A DNA stretch of 64,000 nucleotides from Lojkania enalia (GCA_010094045.1 ML986625.1:80442-144441); one strand, 5' to 3'. Shown: positions 44,560 through 57,221, numbered from the stretch's first letter. The notes: a model not told the origin generated them from the letters alone. A program made the numbers and translations.

Positions 44560-45206
44560 GTTATTGTATCTTGCCTATCTATCTATTTAGCTATCCCTAG
44601 CTCTCTTTATGTCCATTGCCGCTCAATCCATTCGGCAACGGAATTCCGACTCGTCAACCTCTGTTCAAGGTTTCGTGTTGATCCATGACGCAATCCCAAC
44701 ACTTCTACTCCAGAAGCTTTCCCCCGAATAGCGAATGGCCTGGGCACGACATCAACCATATATCCAAGTAACTAATCCCGTGCTAGAATTGCGCCATGGA
44801 GGGCGGGAGAAGCGGCTACGAGCCAAGAATGATGCAGGTACGGGGATGATGCACACGTGGGAGGGGAAGGCGGTTGTCCCGAGTAAGATTCCAAGGTTCG
44901 TCTGAGCATTTTCTTGTTGTGGGGCTGCATTTCATCATCTTTATAATATTGTCATGCAGATGCGTACCGATCGGGCAAGATCGCATCGAACTGGACGCGA
45001 ACGATGTGTCTAACAAGCACTGGCTCCGAGCGACGCCGCGAACAATACTCCCCTACGGCAAATCACATTGTGAAGCATATCATCCTCAAACATACAACTA
45101 GAATGAAGACAATGAAATGGCCAGACACCGGACAATAAACGGTATCCAACCAAGAAATCTATACATATACAAGAATAAAAAATCCACCACATTCCCCCTA
45201 TTTTCC
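44560..45206. other. Intergenic spacer
   Basis: Promoter of the PEBP gene and 3' region of the next gene. No further gene seen. Confidence 0.35.
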
Positions 45207-45947
45207 CTATGGAAATTTGCCAACATTTACACTCGCTATCCCTATCAAATCATCTCTTCCCATTCTTACGCGCTCTTCTTCCTCCCTCTGCAACCTTTTC
45301 AGCTTCCCCTCTTGTTCCCCTTGACAACTCAGATCCGGCCATTCTTTCCGCTTATCCCGTCTTACTACCTCTGCTGCCTTGACTAATTTCTCTGTGTCGT
45401 GATTCGGTTGTGACGCAATATCCGTAGCAGTTGTTGACTGAGGGATCGCGCGTTGGGCGGAATGTTCAGATGGAGGCGGTTCGGGGTTTGTAACTGACAG
45501 GATTGGACGCGCGGGGGAGGTGTTTGCAATCCTCGGAAGGGGTGCCGACGAGTTACGTTTTGAGAGGCGGAGAGAGAGGCGGACGCGAGACTTTGGGAGC
45601 GTGTTCGTTGGTGGGGATGCTGTTGCTACAGGTGCTGAACTCGAGCGTTTGAAAAAGTCTGCTGGCGCAGTATTCCGGCGAGAGTAGATTGGCTTCCTGA
45701 GCGTCGATGGCGGCGAAGCTCGTCGATTCCGGGGATCGGCAGGTGACATGATGGTGGTCTGAGTGGTAGGTGCGAAGAGCATTGCTGGTGGTGGTGTTGT
45801 TGTTGTTGTCGTCGTTGGATCTTCATTCACAGTTACTGGTGTAGGTACCGGTGTTGTTTTCTTATCCCTCTTCAGTTTCTCCTTCCACTTTTTGAGCGCC
45901 TGACGGATGCCTCTCTTCTCCACATTTTTCGTCTCCGTCTCAGCCAT
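45207..45947 (-). CDS. Basic, Ser/Thr/Pro-rich disordered protein
   Basis: Single-exon frame of 246 residues from ATG 45947. It has a Lys-rich N-terminal helix (RGIRQALKKWKEKLKRDKK), then low-complexity stretches with a Thr run, SRRNTAPADFFKRSSSAP and RLSLRLSKRNSSAP repeats, and a charged C-terminal helix (LKRLQREEEERVRMGRDD). RRNTAP and RNSSAP look like phosphorylation or 14-3-3 type sites. No known domain, signal peptide or membrane span. I do not recognise the family. Length, a good ATG and repeated motifs favour a real gene. Confidence 0.55.
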   Translation of the reverse strand: MAETETKNVEKRGIRQALKKWKEKLKRDKKTTPVPTPVTVNEDPTTTTTTTPPPAMLFAPTTQTTIMSPADPRNRRASPPSTLRKPIYSRRNTAPADFFKRSSSAPVATASPPTNTLPKSRVRLSLRLSKRNSSAPLPRIANTSPARPILSVTNPEPPPSEHSAQRAIPQSTTATDIASQPNHDTEKLVKAAEVVRRDKRKEWPDLSCQGEQEGKLKRLQREEEERVRMGRDDLIGIASVNVGKFP

Positions 45948-46705
45948 CTATCTTCTTGTCCAGATAAGGTTGTGGCCATCTACCCAAGGACAATACTAGA
46001 ACTGTATTGCCCTGCCGTATGTGACAGCCCCTGTTGAGTCGTGCGAATTCCACGCTTTCGTCCGTGAGCTGACGGGACGTGATGGCGCATTATCAGACGA
46101 GCCGAACGATAACAAGCCGCAGTTGCTCAAGCGAAGCACAAACTTTCGCTCCGGGAAGGTGCACGGCGCGGGGTTCTCCACGCGAGGACGTCCCAGGGCC
46201 GGAAACGAGGCGCCACGAAAGCCACGACGCAGGGGCCCCTGAGTCGGATAAATGGTTCTGGAAGCTGGGCAGAACCCGGCCGGATTGCGGGAGGATGGGT
46301 TCTGGGCTGGGTGAATCGAGGAAGACATGGTAATTAATAGTGGCGGGCTGATATCATCAACGGAAGGTGAGGATGTGTGTTGTTCCTGCAGGTGTTGTAT
46401 TGCCTAATCGGGCTGTCGAAGTCCGGAAGGAATTAAAACCATGCAAGCCCGCTTAGAACATCGCAAATCAATGGAATAGCAAAATAGAGAGGACACGTAA
46501 GGGATACGTTGAGGTATCATGGTGGAAATTGCATTGTCTATTGTGTGGGAAAGCCTCTTTCAGCTGATGGCGCAGCCTTTGGATGATAAGCCGGCCGTCC
46601 TACACCGCCTGAAACGGTCCGCACCGTTGAATTTTGGTGAGTAATGTCCGAGCCTTTAATATCTGCTTGCAGCATGGCTTTAAGTTGAACCAATAATCTT
46701 GCATA
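45948..46705. other. Intergenic spacer
   Basis: Promoter of the disordered-protein gene and 3' side of the carrier gene. No gene seen. Confidence 0.35.
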
Positions 46706-47842
46706 TTAACCGATCAACCTCATCGTAACTTCGACGCTGCAAGGTGTTAGCATAGCACCACATTTATGAAGCAGGCACTCACGTAGCAAAGGTCCCCGCA
46801 CTGACAGGCATAGCCCTTAGGCAGGTAGGACCAATACCTTTCCAGAAACCTCTTACGCCCTCAGCTCGCCACGTCTTCTTAAAACAATCGCGTGCATTCT
46901 TGAACTTCTGGGTTGGTCCGAATCCATCGCTCTGAAGCTTGCTCTTCACAACATCGAAAGGATAGCTCGCAATCCAGAGTGCCTCCCCGGCAAGACCGCC
47001 ATATAATGCTACTTTCAATGTGCTCACATCCTTGCGCTCAATTTTGTTGCGTTTTGCGTCCATGTTCATGAGGTATTCGAAGGTGGTAAACCAGACACCA
47101 TATGCTTGAGCCTCACGCAAGAAAGTCACACCTGCTCCGCGGTAAAGGCCTCGCAAAACACCTTCATGGGCTGAAAGTTTCCTCATGCAGTCGACTGGCC
47201 CATTGTAGAGACGGTTCGCTCCATGCGGCTGGGTTTGTAGTCTGATACGGATATGCTCAATCGGGCTTGATAGGACAGTGTTTGCAATGCCGGCAAAAGC
47301 CCCTGAGGCGTAGTACTGTGCATATGATAGATTCGGTCGCCCACTGTTGATTGTGTTCTGCGTCTCAAACACTCGGCGTGCATAATGAAAGCCACCAAAT
47401 TGGACGGACACACAAGCACCGATTCCGATTAAAGGCGTCAGAGTGCCTTTGTAAAAAGCGAGAGGACCCTCGTGCTTCCAAATCCTTGTTGCAGCATCGA
47501 GCGCACCCGAATAATGCTGTGTAGTCTGCAACCTGACCTTGATGATATCAAAAGGTTGTCCTGCAGCTTATCAATCTGGGCTCAAGCCATGTCGGAAGGT
47601 TGGACAACGGAAACAAAACAATAATCAAGGAAGGTAATAGACGAGTAAGTGGAGCAAAAAAAGAACCAGAAAAAAATAATTATGGAATTTTATTCTTGAC
47701 CACAATCACATTCCATGTGAGGGAAGAAAAGATACATACCTAGAAGCACCTGAGCGACACCTCCAACCGCGCCTGCGAATAAATCCTTCAGCGTCCTCTT
47801 GAATCCATGCTCTGGAAGCTCTAGCTCTGCTTCGATGCCCAT
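46706..47842 (-). CDS. Mitochondrial carrier protein (SLC25, YMC-like)
   Basis: Exons 47740-47842, 46783-47560 and 46706-46736 (introns 179 and 46 nt), 303 residues. Start MGIEAELELPEHGFKRTLKDL. Three carrier repeats each have the PxDxxKxRLQ-type signature: QPFDIIKVRLQ, SPIEHIRIRLQ and YPFDVVKSKLQ, each followed by a GxxxFYKGT, GLYRGAG or GFWKGIG matrix-helix motif. The end of exon 2 plus the 31-nt last exon gives ATVEVTMRLIG. Inner-membrane solute exchanger; overall pattern is closest to the amino-acid/carnitine-like Ymc1/Ymc2 branch, but the substrate cannot be fixed from sequence. The first intron is unusually long for this window. Confidence 0.88.
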
Positions 47843-48550
47843 CTTGCCTCACCTCTCTCTGTTCCTACTCCTTCTAGTCCTTGCCCTCTGATAGAGGGGC
47901 AAAGGTGGGGCAGTTAGACGTCTTAGTTGAGCTTCCGGGTCAAAAGCTGATAATGAGTTTTGCGAGAGCGCAATTGAGCAATTACTAAAGGATTGAGTCC
48001 AGCGGAGGGGGGTTGCGGACCAAGTGGAAATGTTCTGAGGGTGATGACAAAGATGGAGTTCTTTGGTTGACGTGCTTTTGCCAAGACGCTTGCAGCGGGA
48101 AGGACCTAAGTCTAAGTACGCGATAAAGCGGAGGAAAGCACAGGTAAACTTTATTTGACGCTCTTCACGCGCAGGTACCTAGATTACGGTCTCATTATTG
48201 AATATCAACAGGTAGTTATTCAAAGGGTAGATAATACATATTATCTAAATCTGTTGAGAATAGGAAATATACAGGAAGTAAAACCCCCAAGCAGACGCAA
48301 GCCATGCCGATATAATCATACACTGACTTGGATATTGGGCACCAAGCAAGCCGCACAACTCCAGAGAACCCGCCAATCAATCCATTTCATGAAGTTTGGA
48401 AAGGGTCGGCCGTTTTTAGAAGGGGTAGTCGCAAAAAGGAAAATCTGCCGAAGCATGCATACAGCATCCGCATTGTACAACCGTCCAGCTCGCACCTGAT
48501 CTTACAGTTCCTTGCGTGGAACTCTGGCTTCTTGTATGCTACAGAAGAGC
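47843..48550. other. Intergenic spacer
   Basis: Promoter of the carrier gene and 3' side of the Ras-like gene. Nothing else seen. Confidence 0.35.
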
Positions 48551-49563
48551 CTACCAGCACTTAAGCTTCCTCCAGAAGCTATCATTGGATTGGCCTTCAC
48601 CGCCCTTCTCAGGTGGGTTATGCGAGGATGTGTCCTTCTCGTTCATTGGCGGGAGGGCTGCTGTACGGGTAGGCATGGTCGCCGCACCGCCGTGAGCAGC
48701 AATACGACGGGCCTCTACTACGCGCCGAACAAGAACTGATCGATCTTTTAGTATCTTGTGCACGTGCTCCGAAGTGAGCGACTTTGGATACTCACGCGCA
48801 AAAGTCTCCTCAATGTTAACCATTTCCCTCGCACTCGTCTCCATAAATCCGCATTTCCGTTTCCTCGCCCACTCCAAACCCTGTTGACTCTTGATCTGCC
48901 GTGCAGCTTGCAAATCGCACTTGTTCCCGGCCACTATCTTCACTGGAGGGACCTTGCCCTCGTCTATCCTGCCTTCCTCCTCCATATCAATCATCTCCAT
49001 GAAATATTCCAGCGCATCGAGCGAGTTGGGGTTCGTTATATCATAGACTAGAAGAAAGGCATCGGATTTGAGGTTGGAGGCTGCCCAGAGGCCTCGGTAT
49101 TCTTCCTGGCCGGCTGTGTCTGTGAGCATAAGGAAGTAATTTTGGCCGTCGATCGTGCGCGTTACGGAGTACGAGTCCTCTACAATCACAATCAGAAACC
49201 GGTCCTTCTAGAAATACTTGTTCGGTCATGAGATCGGTGCGCGCATGGTATGGCAGTTCAGAGAATTGATGGATACATTCGAGAGCGCGAAGGCTCGGGT
49301 GTTGGGCTGAGGGTAAGGCGCACCTATTGTTGGGTCATATCTGCGATTTACCAGTCAGCGAAGCCCAAGCGCGTGATTGCAAAGGCAATTAGGTTGATCA
49401 ACTCACTCATGGGTCCATTGACTTCGTACCAGCCGCAGGGTTATCGATGATTTGCCTGTCGACAGCAGTCAGTATTGGCTGCCAAACAAATATGTCGCAA
49501 TTGTCGCATACCGCAACCCCCGTCGCCACAAACAGTGATTGTTATCCTGTTGTCTGGATCCAT
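48551..49563 (-). CDS. Ras-family small GTPase (Rsr1/Rap-like)
   Basis: Five exons: 49512-49563, 49407-49455, 49324-49340, 48796-49179 and 48551-48735, 228 residues. G1 is GDGGCGKSS; the effector loop YDPTIEDSY is assembled across the 17-nt third exon; G3 is DTAGQEEYRGLW; G4 is NKCD; G5 is ETSAR. A 60-nt intron (48736-48795, donor GTGAGT) sits in the last part and has no stop; removing it gives EETFALLVRRVVEARR, the normal Ras helix. The C-terminal tail is hydrophilic and ends FWRKLKCW, so a Cys lies two from the end but there is no classical CAAX box. It is likely a signalling GTPase in polarity or growth. Confidence 0.88.
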
Positions 49564-51173
49564 TGCGTGTCGCCGCGCCGTGTGAAGGAGAAACAAGGTT
49601 GTAAGGTGGCCACAACAGTCAGAAGGTGTATAAAGAGGGTGGGCGCAACAGCAGTTGTGTTCAGCTCTGCCAAAGTCACGGCTGCCAATGAAGTGTAACG
49701 GGGTGCAGTAGGCCAATGGCTGGTTTGATAAGGCGGACTCTCGAAGCCCGAGGCAAGTAAAGACGAAAATACGCAGCACCGGGGCGGTCGGCAGGATAAA
49801 GGGCGAAATGAGGGCGATCAACGACGGCGAGCGTGCCTGGGCTGGGCATGCCCCTGCACTTATCGTGTGTGTGGTCTGTTTTGTGGCACAGACGCCAAAT
49901 TTGGGCCCTCACAGCGTTGCGCAGGTACCAACACATTGCGGCAATAGCTCTACGGATCGCTCCCGAACCGCACGCCTGTCACCGCCCGTCGCAGCCATCC
50001 TCCTCGCTGTGGCCGTCTCCAAGCGATGAGCACCATCAGTAATTTCTCCCGACGAACAACTGCCGTGCGCGAAACGTCGTCTCCAGGCTAGCACGATTCT
50101 GCGTCCGCCCTGCAAACACCCGCATGCTGCAGAACCCCTTGACGCAGCTGGACCGTGCGTGCGTGCACGGGCCAAGTAGTTGGGCTACTCTAGGGCTCGT
50201 TCATGCAAGATGAGATAACTCGTCACTCCAATCAATCCCCGTCTTGACTGCAACCACACAGCGGTGCCGTGTATCAGATGTCTTACCCTGCGCCCTTGAA
50301 TCCTTCCTATCGAGGCAGTAGCTATCCCTCAACTTCCTGTCATTCACCCCAGCCCTGCGGCCTCTAGGCGTAGCGGCCCGTCTATGGAAGCCGTTGGAGA
50401 CGGCACGGAGCGGAGCTCAGTGCTAATGGTTAGTTAGCACGTCAACCTGCCTCTTTTACCGGCTCGGACCCGACCCAAACAGGCCACAGGGCAAAGGAAA
50501 ACGGGCATTTAAGACACGAGGCGAGCGGCAACTGCAAGAGTAGCCCGCCCGCCTCGCCACTCCAGCAAAGCCCAAACCCCGGTCACCGGAAAATAAACGT
50601 ACGCATTAACATGATTTATATTTAAGCCAATTGCTGCTAGTGTGCAATAGCTGTGATCATCCACAGATCGCTACCTAGGTAATATGTGTATATGTACATA
50701 GGAAAACGCACCTCGATGCCTTGTCCGTTGACATCATCTACACCCATTTTCCAACTGACGGGGCTAATATATGTACGTCAATGCCCACAAGAACTAATTT
50801 AAAAAAAAAAAAAAAAAAGAAAAAAAAATAAACCGGAAATTCCCCAGGCCAGATGAAGTTAGTAATGCCGAACCGGACCACTCGCTATTCTAGAAGGTAA
50901 AATAGTAGAAAATTGAAGCGCCAGTCTGCAGTAGGTTAGAAGAAATTCTCGAGCGCAGGAAAACATGGCAACATGACCATATATACGTCATATCCGGAAT
51001 GTTTCACCAATAGAGCTGGTAAACTAAGGCAAAAGGGTTAAAATCAGGCTGGCTCAAGAAGCCAAACATATCGCATAAAGGGTATCGTTGCAGAGTCGAG
51101 GCAATTGACTCAACTCCCGCTGAGGTAGAGCGCAAATAGGAACGGAAGATCAGAAGAGTTTGAAGAGTTTGTC
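49564..51173. other. Intergenic, 1.6 kb
   Basis: Promoter of the Ras-like gene and 3' side of the WC-1 gene. An A-run of about 18 with interruptions lies near 50801-50829. Overlapping frames near 49800-50175 lack motifs. No gene called. Confidence 0.4.
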
Positions 51174-54100
51174 TTATTCCGCAGGCTCAACTGCTTCGTC
51201 AATCTTAGGTGGAATGCCGATGCCGTATCCTTGCGAGGCGGCGACCTCCATGCGAGCAACCTTGGCTTCGTAGCCATTGTTGTTGTCATGCTGTGGGGTC
51301 CGTTTGTCGGGTTGAACAAGTGTGGAAGGTATTGATGACTGGGCCCCAGTTTCGTTGATTGTGTTCGGTAGTATAGTCTGGTTGTGTCGCGGCGATGCGC
51401 TCTTTTTGCTCTTGTCACTATGTGACGATGCTCTAGGTGACACTCGTCCGTTCTACATATATCTGATTAGCAGCTGGCGCAAGAGGCCGATAGATAGCAA
51501 TGAACTTACTTGTTTGGCCCAACGTAACCCACAAGAATTGCACAAATCTCTATTACCGGACGGGCCTCTTCTCCACTCAGGCGTTGTTCTTGTATGGCAA
51601 TTGGCGCAATCCTTCTGTAACTGACCAGCACCCTTTCTCCGCTTCCTCTTCTTCTTTGCAGCTAGCAAGCTTTGCACTTCCTCAGCCAAATACCTATTGC
51701 GCTTCTCCATCTGCCGTAGCTCATACTGCCAGCTTGTACTTCTCGTTGTCTTTAACTCATCAAATACATTATCATCTGAAGCAAGGCTTTGATCCTGATG
51801 CCCAAGAGCAAGCCCATTTTGGCCGGCGAAGGTAGGCGCTGATCCCTCCGTGGTTTGAAAACGACCATCAGATATGGTGGTCTGAGGGGTGCTGGTACCA
51901 GTGTTTCCGGAAAGTGCCACTGAATGTATGGGTGAAGCGCCCGGCGCTGTGGGATTCGTTGCGTCCCCGGAGATACGCTCCTTATTCTGATATATCGATG
52001 ATCGTTGGCCGTGGGCGGTCCTCGAGTATTTGAGAAGCCGTGTTTGACCAACAAGGAACGTAGGCTTTTGGCCTTCTGTAGCATCGCCCGGATAGATCGT
52101 TGTGAACGCTTGTAGCACCTGACCTCTCTTATTGATCATTTCATGCTTGACTTCGCCTGCCCGACCAGTCCTGGTCATTTCTAGGATTCTCCCAAAATTT
52201 TGTTTGGACTCCTGACGCATAAGTGCCTGTATACTACTTCCGACCAACTCCTCAGGTTGCCTGTCCAAAAGTTGGCGAACGTTAGATGAGACAAACAAGA
52301 ACATTCCGGATGTAGACATCTTCGTCCACAATTCGTTGTCTCCAATCCCGCCGGAAGCGCGGACGATGCTCTTACTAAGCGTGTATACCGGCCGTTCGCG
52401 GCCAACCAAGATGATACACTTGCGCCCTTTCCCTTGTTCGGTGTGTAGCGAACCATGCCCCTCGAACCACATGTAACCGCTATTCTTCCTTCTTATCCTA
52501 AAGACCACATTAACTGACGGGCTGTTACCTGTCTCTTTCAGCTCCCTTGTGACGGGAACAATATCGGAGGGGTGGCAAACTGAGGACAAGGCAGTTCCAA
52601 CAAGTTCACTGGGCTCGTACTCGAGAATCCTGCTGCTAGATGGGGACAGGTAAAGGAACAGGCCCTTGAGTGACAGTACGTAAACGACGTCATCAGTATT
52701 CTCCAGAAGAACTTTATCCCACAATCTCCTTGTAACTTCCGAATCACGGGTTGTTCCGTAGGTTACCAACATGTTAGTAACCTCATCTTTGGACATGGTT
52801 TGGCCTGCTTCGGATTGAAGTCTTGGTGCATCAGGGTTGAAAATATAGCTTGGCATTGACAAGCCACGTTGATAGTTAACTCTGTACGACCCGTCCGGAT
52901 TCTTGTTCGTCATTGATCCGGGTTGTTCCACAAGATCGACTTGAAAACCGACAAAGAATTTGACTTCGTTGCTCTGATCCCACGGTATAGGAATCATGGT
53001 CAGCAGGTTCATAAAAGGCTGTCCCCCCCGTCGGTAGTTGATGAGACTAATTTGCGCCTCCTGCCTCCCCTTGATCATGTTCTTCAAATATAAAACCGAG
53101 TCGTCATCGCAATACTTGCGTTTTATCCCAGGTTCAACTTTACCATCCGGAGATTGGAGGAACCGGCAATTTCTGCCCAAAATCATATGCTTGCTGTAGC
53201 CGGTGAGGCGCTCAAAATTTTCCGAACAGTATACGATGGGTTGGTCATCCATTGTTGCATCGCATACAACGAACGCGCATGATAGATCGACAGAGCCAAT
53301 ATCGATTTGAGGGTTCGGTCTTGTAGCGACGCGCATCTGATAAACACGTTAACTAGAATTGGCAATTTGCACGCATTGATTCTACATACTAGCACCCCAA
53401 GCATATCGAAGCCGGTTGAAGAATATACATTCTTGTACTGTGTGTTCATATGAGGATTTGAGTTCATGGTAGATGGGAAACCTCCTAAAGAGATGGTCAA
53501 TAGGGGAAACGCTAATGATGGACCACGGTGTCATACCTGGAGGGGTTCTCCAGGGGAACTTCACCTGAGAGAAGGAGTCTATAGACGCATCCGGCTGAGC
53601 AGATAGTCCCGCATCTTTCCTGGCATACTGGGACAATGCGGCATCCTCGGAAGGATACTGCGGAGCCGATATGGGGGTTGTAATATTTTTGTGAGGCTCA
53701 CTGTGAGTTCGAGAACTGGGCCGGACGCTGCTCTGTTCTTGGCTACTGCTACGAGAAGGCACGACCGATGCAGATCGCAGATCAGATTTGCTACTTAGAG
53801 AAGGAGTATTTGCAAATTGATCCCCTGGTTGCATATTTGTGAAATTGGGGTCTTGAGGTACAGGAGGGAGAGGTCCTATGAAGTCCTGCGAGACTGGAGA
53901 GTCCATTATGGAGGGACCGAATTGCGAATTAGGAAACACATTCATATCGGCATTCATCATGCTCATGGAAGGATCAGCCATATCCAAAGACATGGATACT
54001 CCATTCGGATATGGGCTCGTTATATCCATGTCTAATGAGCCTGCGATATTGAGAGGCGAGGCGTAGGCAGACCCTGGAACGGCCATGGTTGAGAAGGGAG

Positions 54101-54521
54101 AGTTTTGGGAGGAGAACTGGGTGTTGACGGAAAGGTCGACGGCCTGCGCTCCTTCCATCTGGGCAGCGGAGGTGGTGGCGGTCTGCGGGAAGGTGTTGTT
54201 GCGCATGACGCCGTCCATGGCTACATCTGGCGGCAGACCAAACTGGAAATCGCCATAGCCCCCGCCCGCTGGCTCGTCGAAACTGGTCATAGACATTCTC
54301 CTTGAATCCGGACTCTCCATCTGCATGTGCATAGGAGCCCCGCCATAGACGGGCATGCTCTTTCGCCGATTCGCTTTGTCATTTTGGGCGACGATATCGT
54401 CGAGGGACTGGCCGTCGAGCATGCCATAGCCGCCCATGCCGTCCCCGGACATGTCTATCATGTTGGGCGGGTTGCTGTTAGGCGGGAACGGCCGCTGAGA
54501 AAAGGCTGGATAGCCGTTCAT
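51174..54521 (-). CDS. wc-1: White Collar-1 blue-light receptor / GATA factor
   Basis: Exons 53537-54521, 53390-53484, 51510-53336 and 51174-51452 (introns 52, 53 and 57 nt), 1061 residues. The N-terminal 330 residues are Met/Ser/Gln/Pro-rich, activation-domain-like. The LOV domain contains the flavin motif GRNCRFLQSP with photoadduct Cys about residue 417. Two further PAS domains follow (VVYVLSLKGLFLYLSPSSSRILEYE; SGMFLFVSSNVRQLLDRQPEEL). A KKKRKRRK nuclear signal precedes a GATA zinc finger, CANCHTRTTPEWRRGPSGNRDLCNSC split as C-x2-C-x18-C-x2-C. With WC-2 it would form the photoreceptor complex that turns on light-responsive and clock genes. All domains look intact, so blue-light sensing is expected. 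Confidence 0.96.
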
Positions 54522-55846
54522 AGTCGCGACAGCAAGGCCGTGACGGCCAGCGGGACGGCGAGGGGTCTAGCGACTGGGGGTGCAGCGGGCGTTGGATTAC
54601 AGGCATGGGTGTCTGGGGCAGCCCAAGGGCGAGGGCGGGAGCGCAGTCGAGGACTCGCTGCTGGGGAGCGGAGAAGTAGAGGGCGGGTGCAGCATACGAT
54701 GGCGGGAGGTGGTCGTGGGTGGGTGCCAAGGGACATAGAAGGCCAGCCAAGTTTGGGAAAAGTACAACCTGGCGGCTACACTAGCACAGACGCGGCGTGC
54801 GGGCAATTTGCGCAGAAGTAGCGGTGGCAACGGAAGTTTTTGGCCACAGTGGGAGGCATGCGGAGGGCGGCAAGACGAGACGGGAGTCGAGGGCGATGAT
54901 GGGTGCGCACGGTAAGTAGTCGCGCAGACTGCATGGAATGGCTGGTGGGAAGGGCCTGAGCGGTACCAGCCAAGATCACAACTCCTACTGACTACTGACT
55001 ACTGACTACTGCGATGGGCCGCGTCTCACAAAGCGTGCGGGCTAGCTGCAAGCGTGAGGTCGAGCAAAAAGCAAAAAGAAAAGAAAGAAAAACAAGCACA
55101 GCAGAGACGGCCACTGCAGACACGGCGCTGAACGTGCCCGCGAGCGCTGCAAATAATGGAGGGGAGTGGGGCGCTGGCTCCGGCTGGGTGCCGGACCATG
55201 GCGAGATAGCTAGATATGTATGGGATTCTCTGCTCGCGGCGCAAAGTCGATGCCGGCCCAGCGTCGCGGATGGTCATCCTTTGGAACCCCCCCGGCAGAT
55301 ATCCATCTCCAACCACAACACGCAGCCACCCCAGCAAAAAGCACGCAGGGACAGCATGCAGCATCGGCTCCAGCTCGTTATTATTCTATGTACGTGCATA
55401 CATGACAACAGCCCCTCTCTCTGCGTCTGCCTTTGCCTATTCCCCCGGTCCGCCCATTGTTGTATGGCTCCGTCTCGCCGCGTCGTGCCAGGACCCTGAT
55501 CGGCTCGAGTCCTGGCCGACGCAGGGCCGCACTGTGCACGCCGCTCCCTGTGCCTAGGTGTAGACAGACGCGTTTCTGCCATGCCGGCCGCAGCGCATTG
55601 TCATTGTTCTTTGTCCTTGCAGTCATCTGCGCTGCTCGAGACTCGCTGAAGCGGGCAAAGTGGTTGACGTCAGACCAAGCCTCTTGGAGCATTGAGTGAG
55701 CGTCTGAGCGTCTCGTACTTCTTCCCGCGGCTGCCCCGACGATCCCTGTCCGCTGCCAAGACCAGCGTCGGGGTTTTCCTCCGCCAAGTCTGTCTTTTCC
55801 TCAACCACCGTTGTGGCAGACCCATGCGCATTCCACCGCCATCGCC
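54522..55846. promoter_or_regulatory. Divergent promoter region of wc-1 and the uS2m gene
   Basis: 1.3 kb between head-to-head genes, partly GC- and purine-rich. It includes a tandem GACTACT repeat (three copies, about 54986-55011). Many short frames on both strands overlap one another, show no domains and are not called. A long leader or regulatory region for wc-1 is plausible. Confidence 0.45.
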
Positions 55847-57221
55847 ATGATAATACGACACCTCGCGCTGCGAAGCGGTAGGTTCATTCCGCTCAATGTG
55901 ACCCCCTCAGCTGACACAGCTGCCTCTAGGCCCGTGGGCAGTTGCGCGAAGTCCCTTCCAGGCCCTGCGACGATTTCTTTCTTCAGAAATAGATTCTATT
56001 GAAGCGTCGGCCCAAAACAGCGTAAAACAGCTCCAATTGCTCGAGGCCCAGCTCAATGCCGCCATTCTGCAGCCGGTGCCTACAATTGACCCCGAGACGC
56101 ACGGCACCGCACTATCAGCACAGATAACAGACTCTGTCGCTGCCGAATACCACCGATACAAACAGCACCGTGAGCCCAATCCTTCCTCCTCTCTACCCTA
56201 TCCAGGACCTCGACCTAACACAATGCAGAGCAGTTGATTGGGCATTTGGGCTCTCACATCACCCCGCACTACAGGCCGCAAACCCTTCTGAACCATCCTC
56301 CCTCCCCCGCCGATGTCACGCTCGAGCTCCTCCTTGCGTCCGAAGCCCATCAAGGCCATGCCACCTCGCTCTGGAATCCTGCAAACGCCCGCTACATCTA
56401 TGGCATCCGGCAGGGCATTCACATCATCGCACTCGAAGTAACCGCAGCCCATCTCCGGAGAGCCGCCAAGGTTGTCCAGGAGGTAGCAAGGCGTGGAGGT
56501 CTCATTCTATTTGTCGGAACGCGTGATGGACAGGATACGGCCGTTGTACGAGCGGCGGAGCTCGCCAAGGGATATCACTTGTTCGAGCGATGGATACCCG
56601 GTAGCATTACGAACGGGCAGCAAATCTTGGGCCGGTGCCGAACAAAGGTGGTAAATGAGAAGGACGAAGAGGTTCCCGGCTTTGAGGAACAGCTGTACGA
56701 TCGTTCTGTGCTCAGGCCTGATTTAGTTGTCTGTCTGAATCCCTTGGAGAACTACGTCCTACTGCATGAATGTGCGCTTAACAACATTCCTACTATTGGC
56801 GTCATCGACACGAATGCCGACCCTACTTGGGTTACATATCCCATTCCGGCCAACGATGACAGGTGCGTCTATTGCTAACCCCCCGCACACACACTTTCTA
56901 ATTCAATATAGTCTCCGCTGCATCCAAGTCATCGCGGGCGTCCTAGGTCGGGCAGGTGAAGCCGGCCAAAAACAACGACTCGCGGCTGCAGAAAAGGGAT
57001 GGGTCACCTTCCTACCAGCACTGGACCTGAAGCTACCAGACGAAAGTGAAGACGATACAGCAAAAAAGGCGGCCGGCAAAGCGCGGAAGGAAGTTATTAA
57101 CAGGTTCAATGAGGACCAGGCTCTTGGAAATATAGGAGAAATGGAAGACAAGCTCGATGCATTGAACAACCGCGACGGTCGTCGCCTTCGCGGGGGAAGA
57201 AGGATTAAGATTGTAGATTAA
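55847..57221 (+). CDS. MRP4: Mitochondrial small-subunit ribosomal protein uS2m
   Basis: Exons 55847-55877, 55930-56169, 56229-56862 and 56912-57221 (introns 52, 59 and 49 nt), 404 residues. The basic, hydroxylated N-terminus MIIRHLALRSG followed by RSPFQALRRFLSS reads as a mitochondrial targeting peptide. The S2 domain has LGSHITPHYRPQTLL, ARYIYGIRQGIHIIALEVT, GGLILFVGTRDGQ, RWIPGSITNG, DLVVCLNPLENYVLLHEC and IPTIGVIDTNADP, all bacterial S2-type landmarks. A charged C-terminal extension follows. The first exon is only 31 nt. The gene shares its promoter interval with wc-1. Confidence 0.93.

Noticed and set aside
54478..55699. Dense overlapping short frames between wc-1 and the uS2m gene
   Set aside because: GC-rich promoter DNA gives open frames on both strands by chance; none has a domain or clean splicing.
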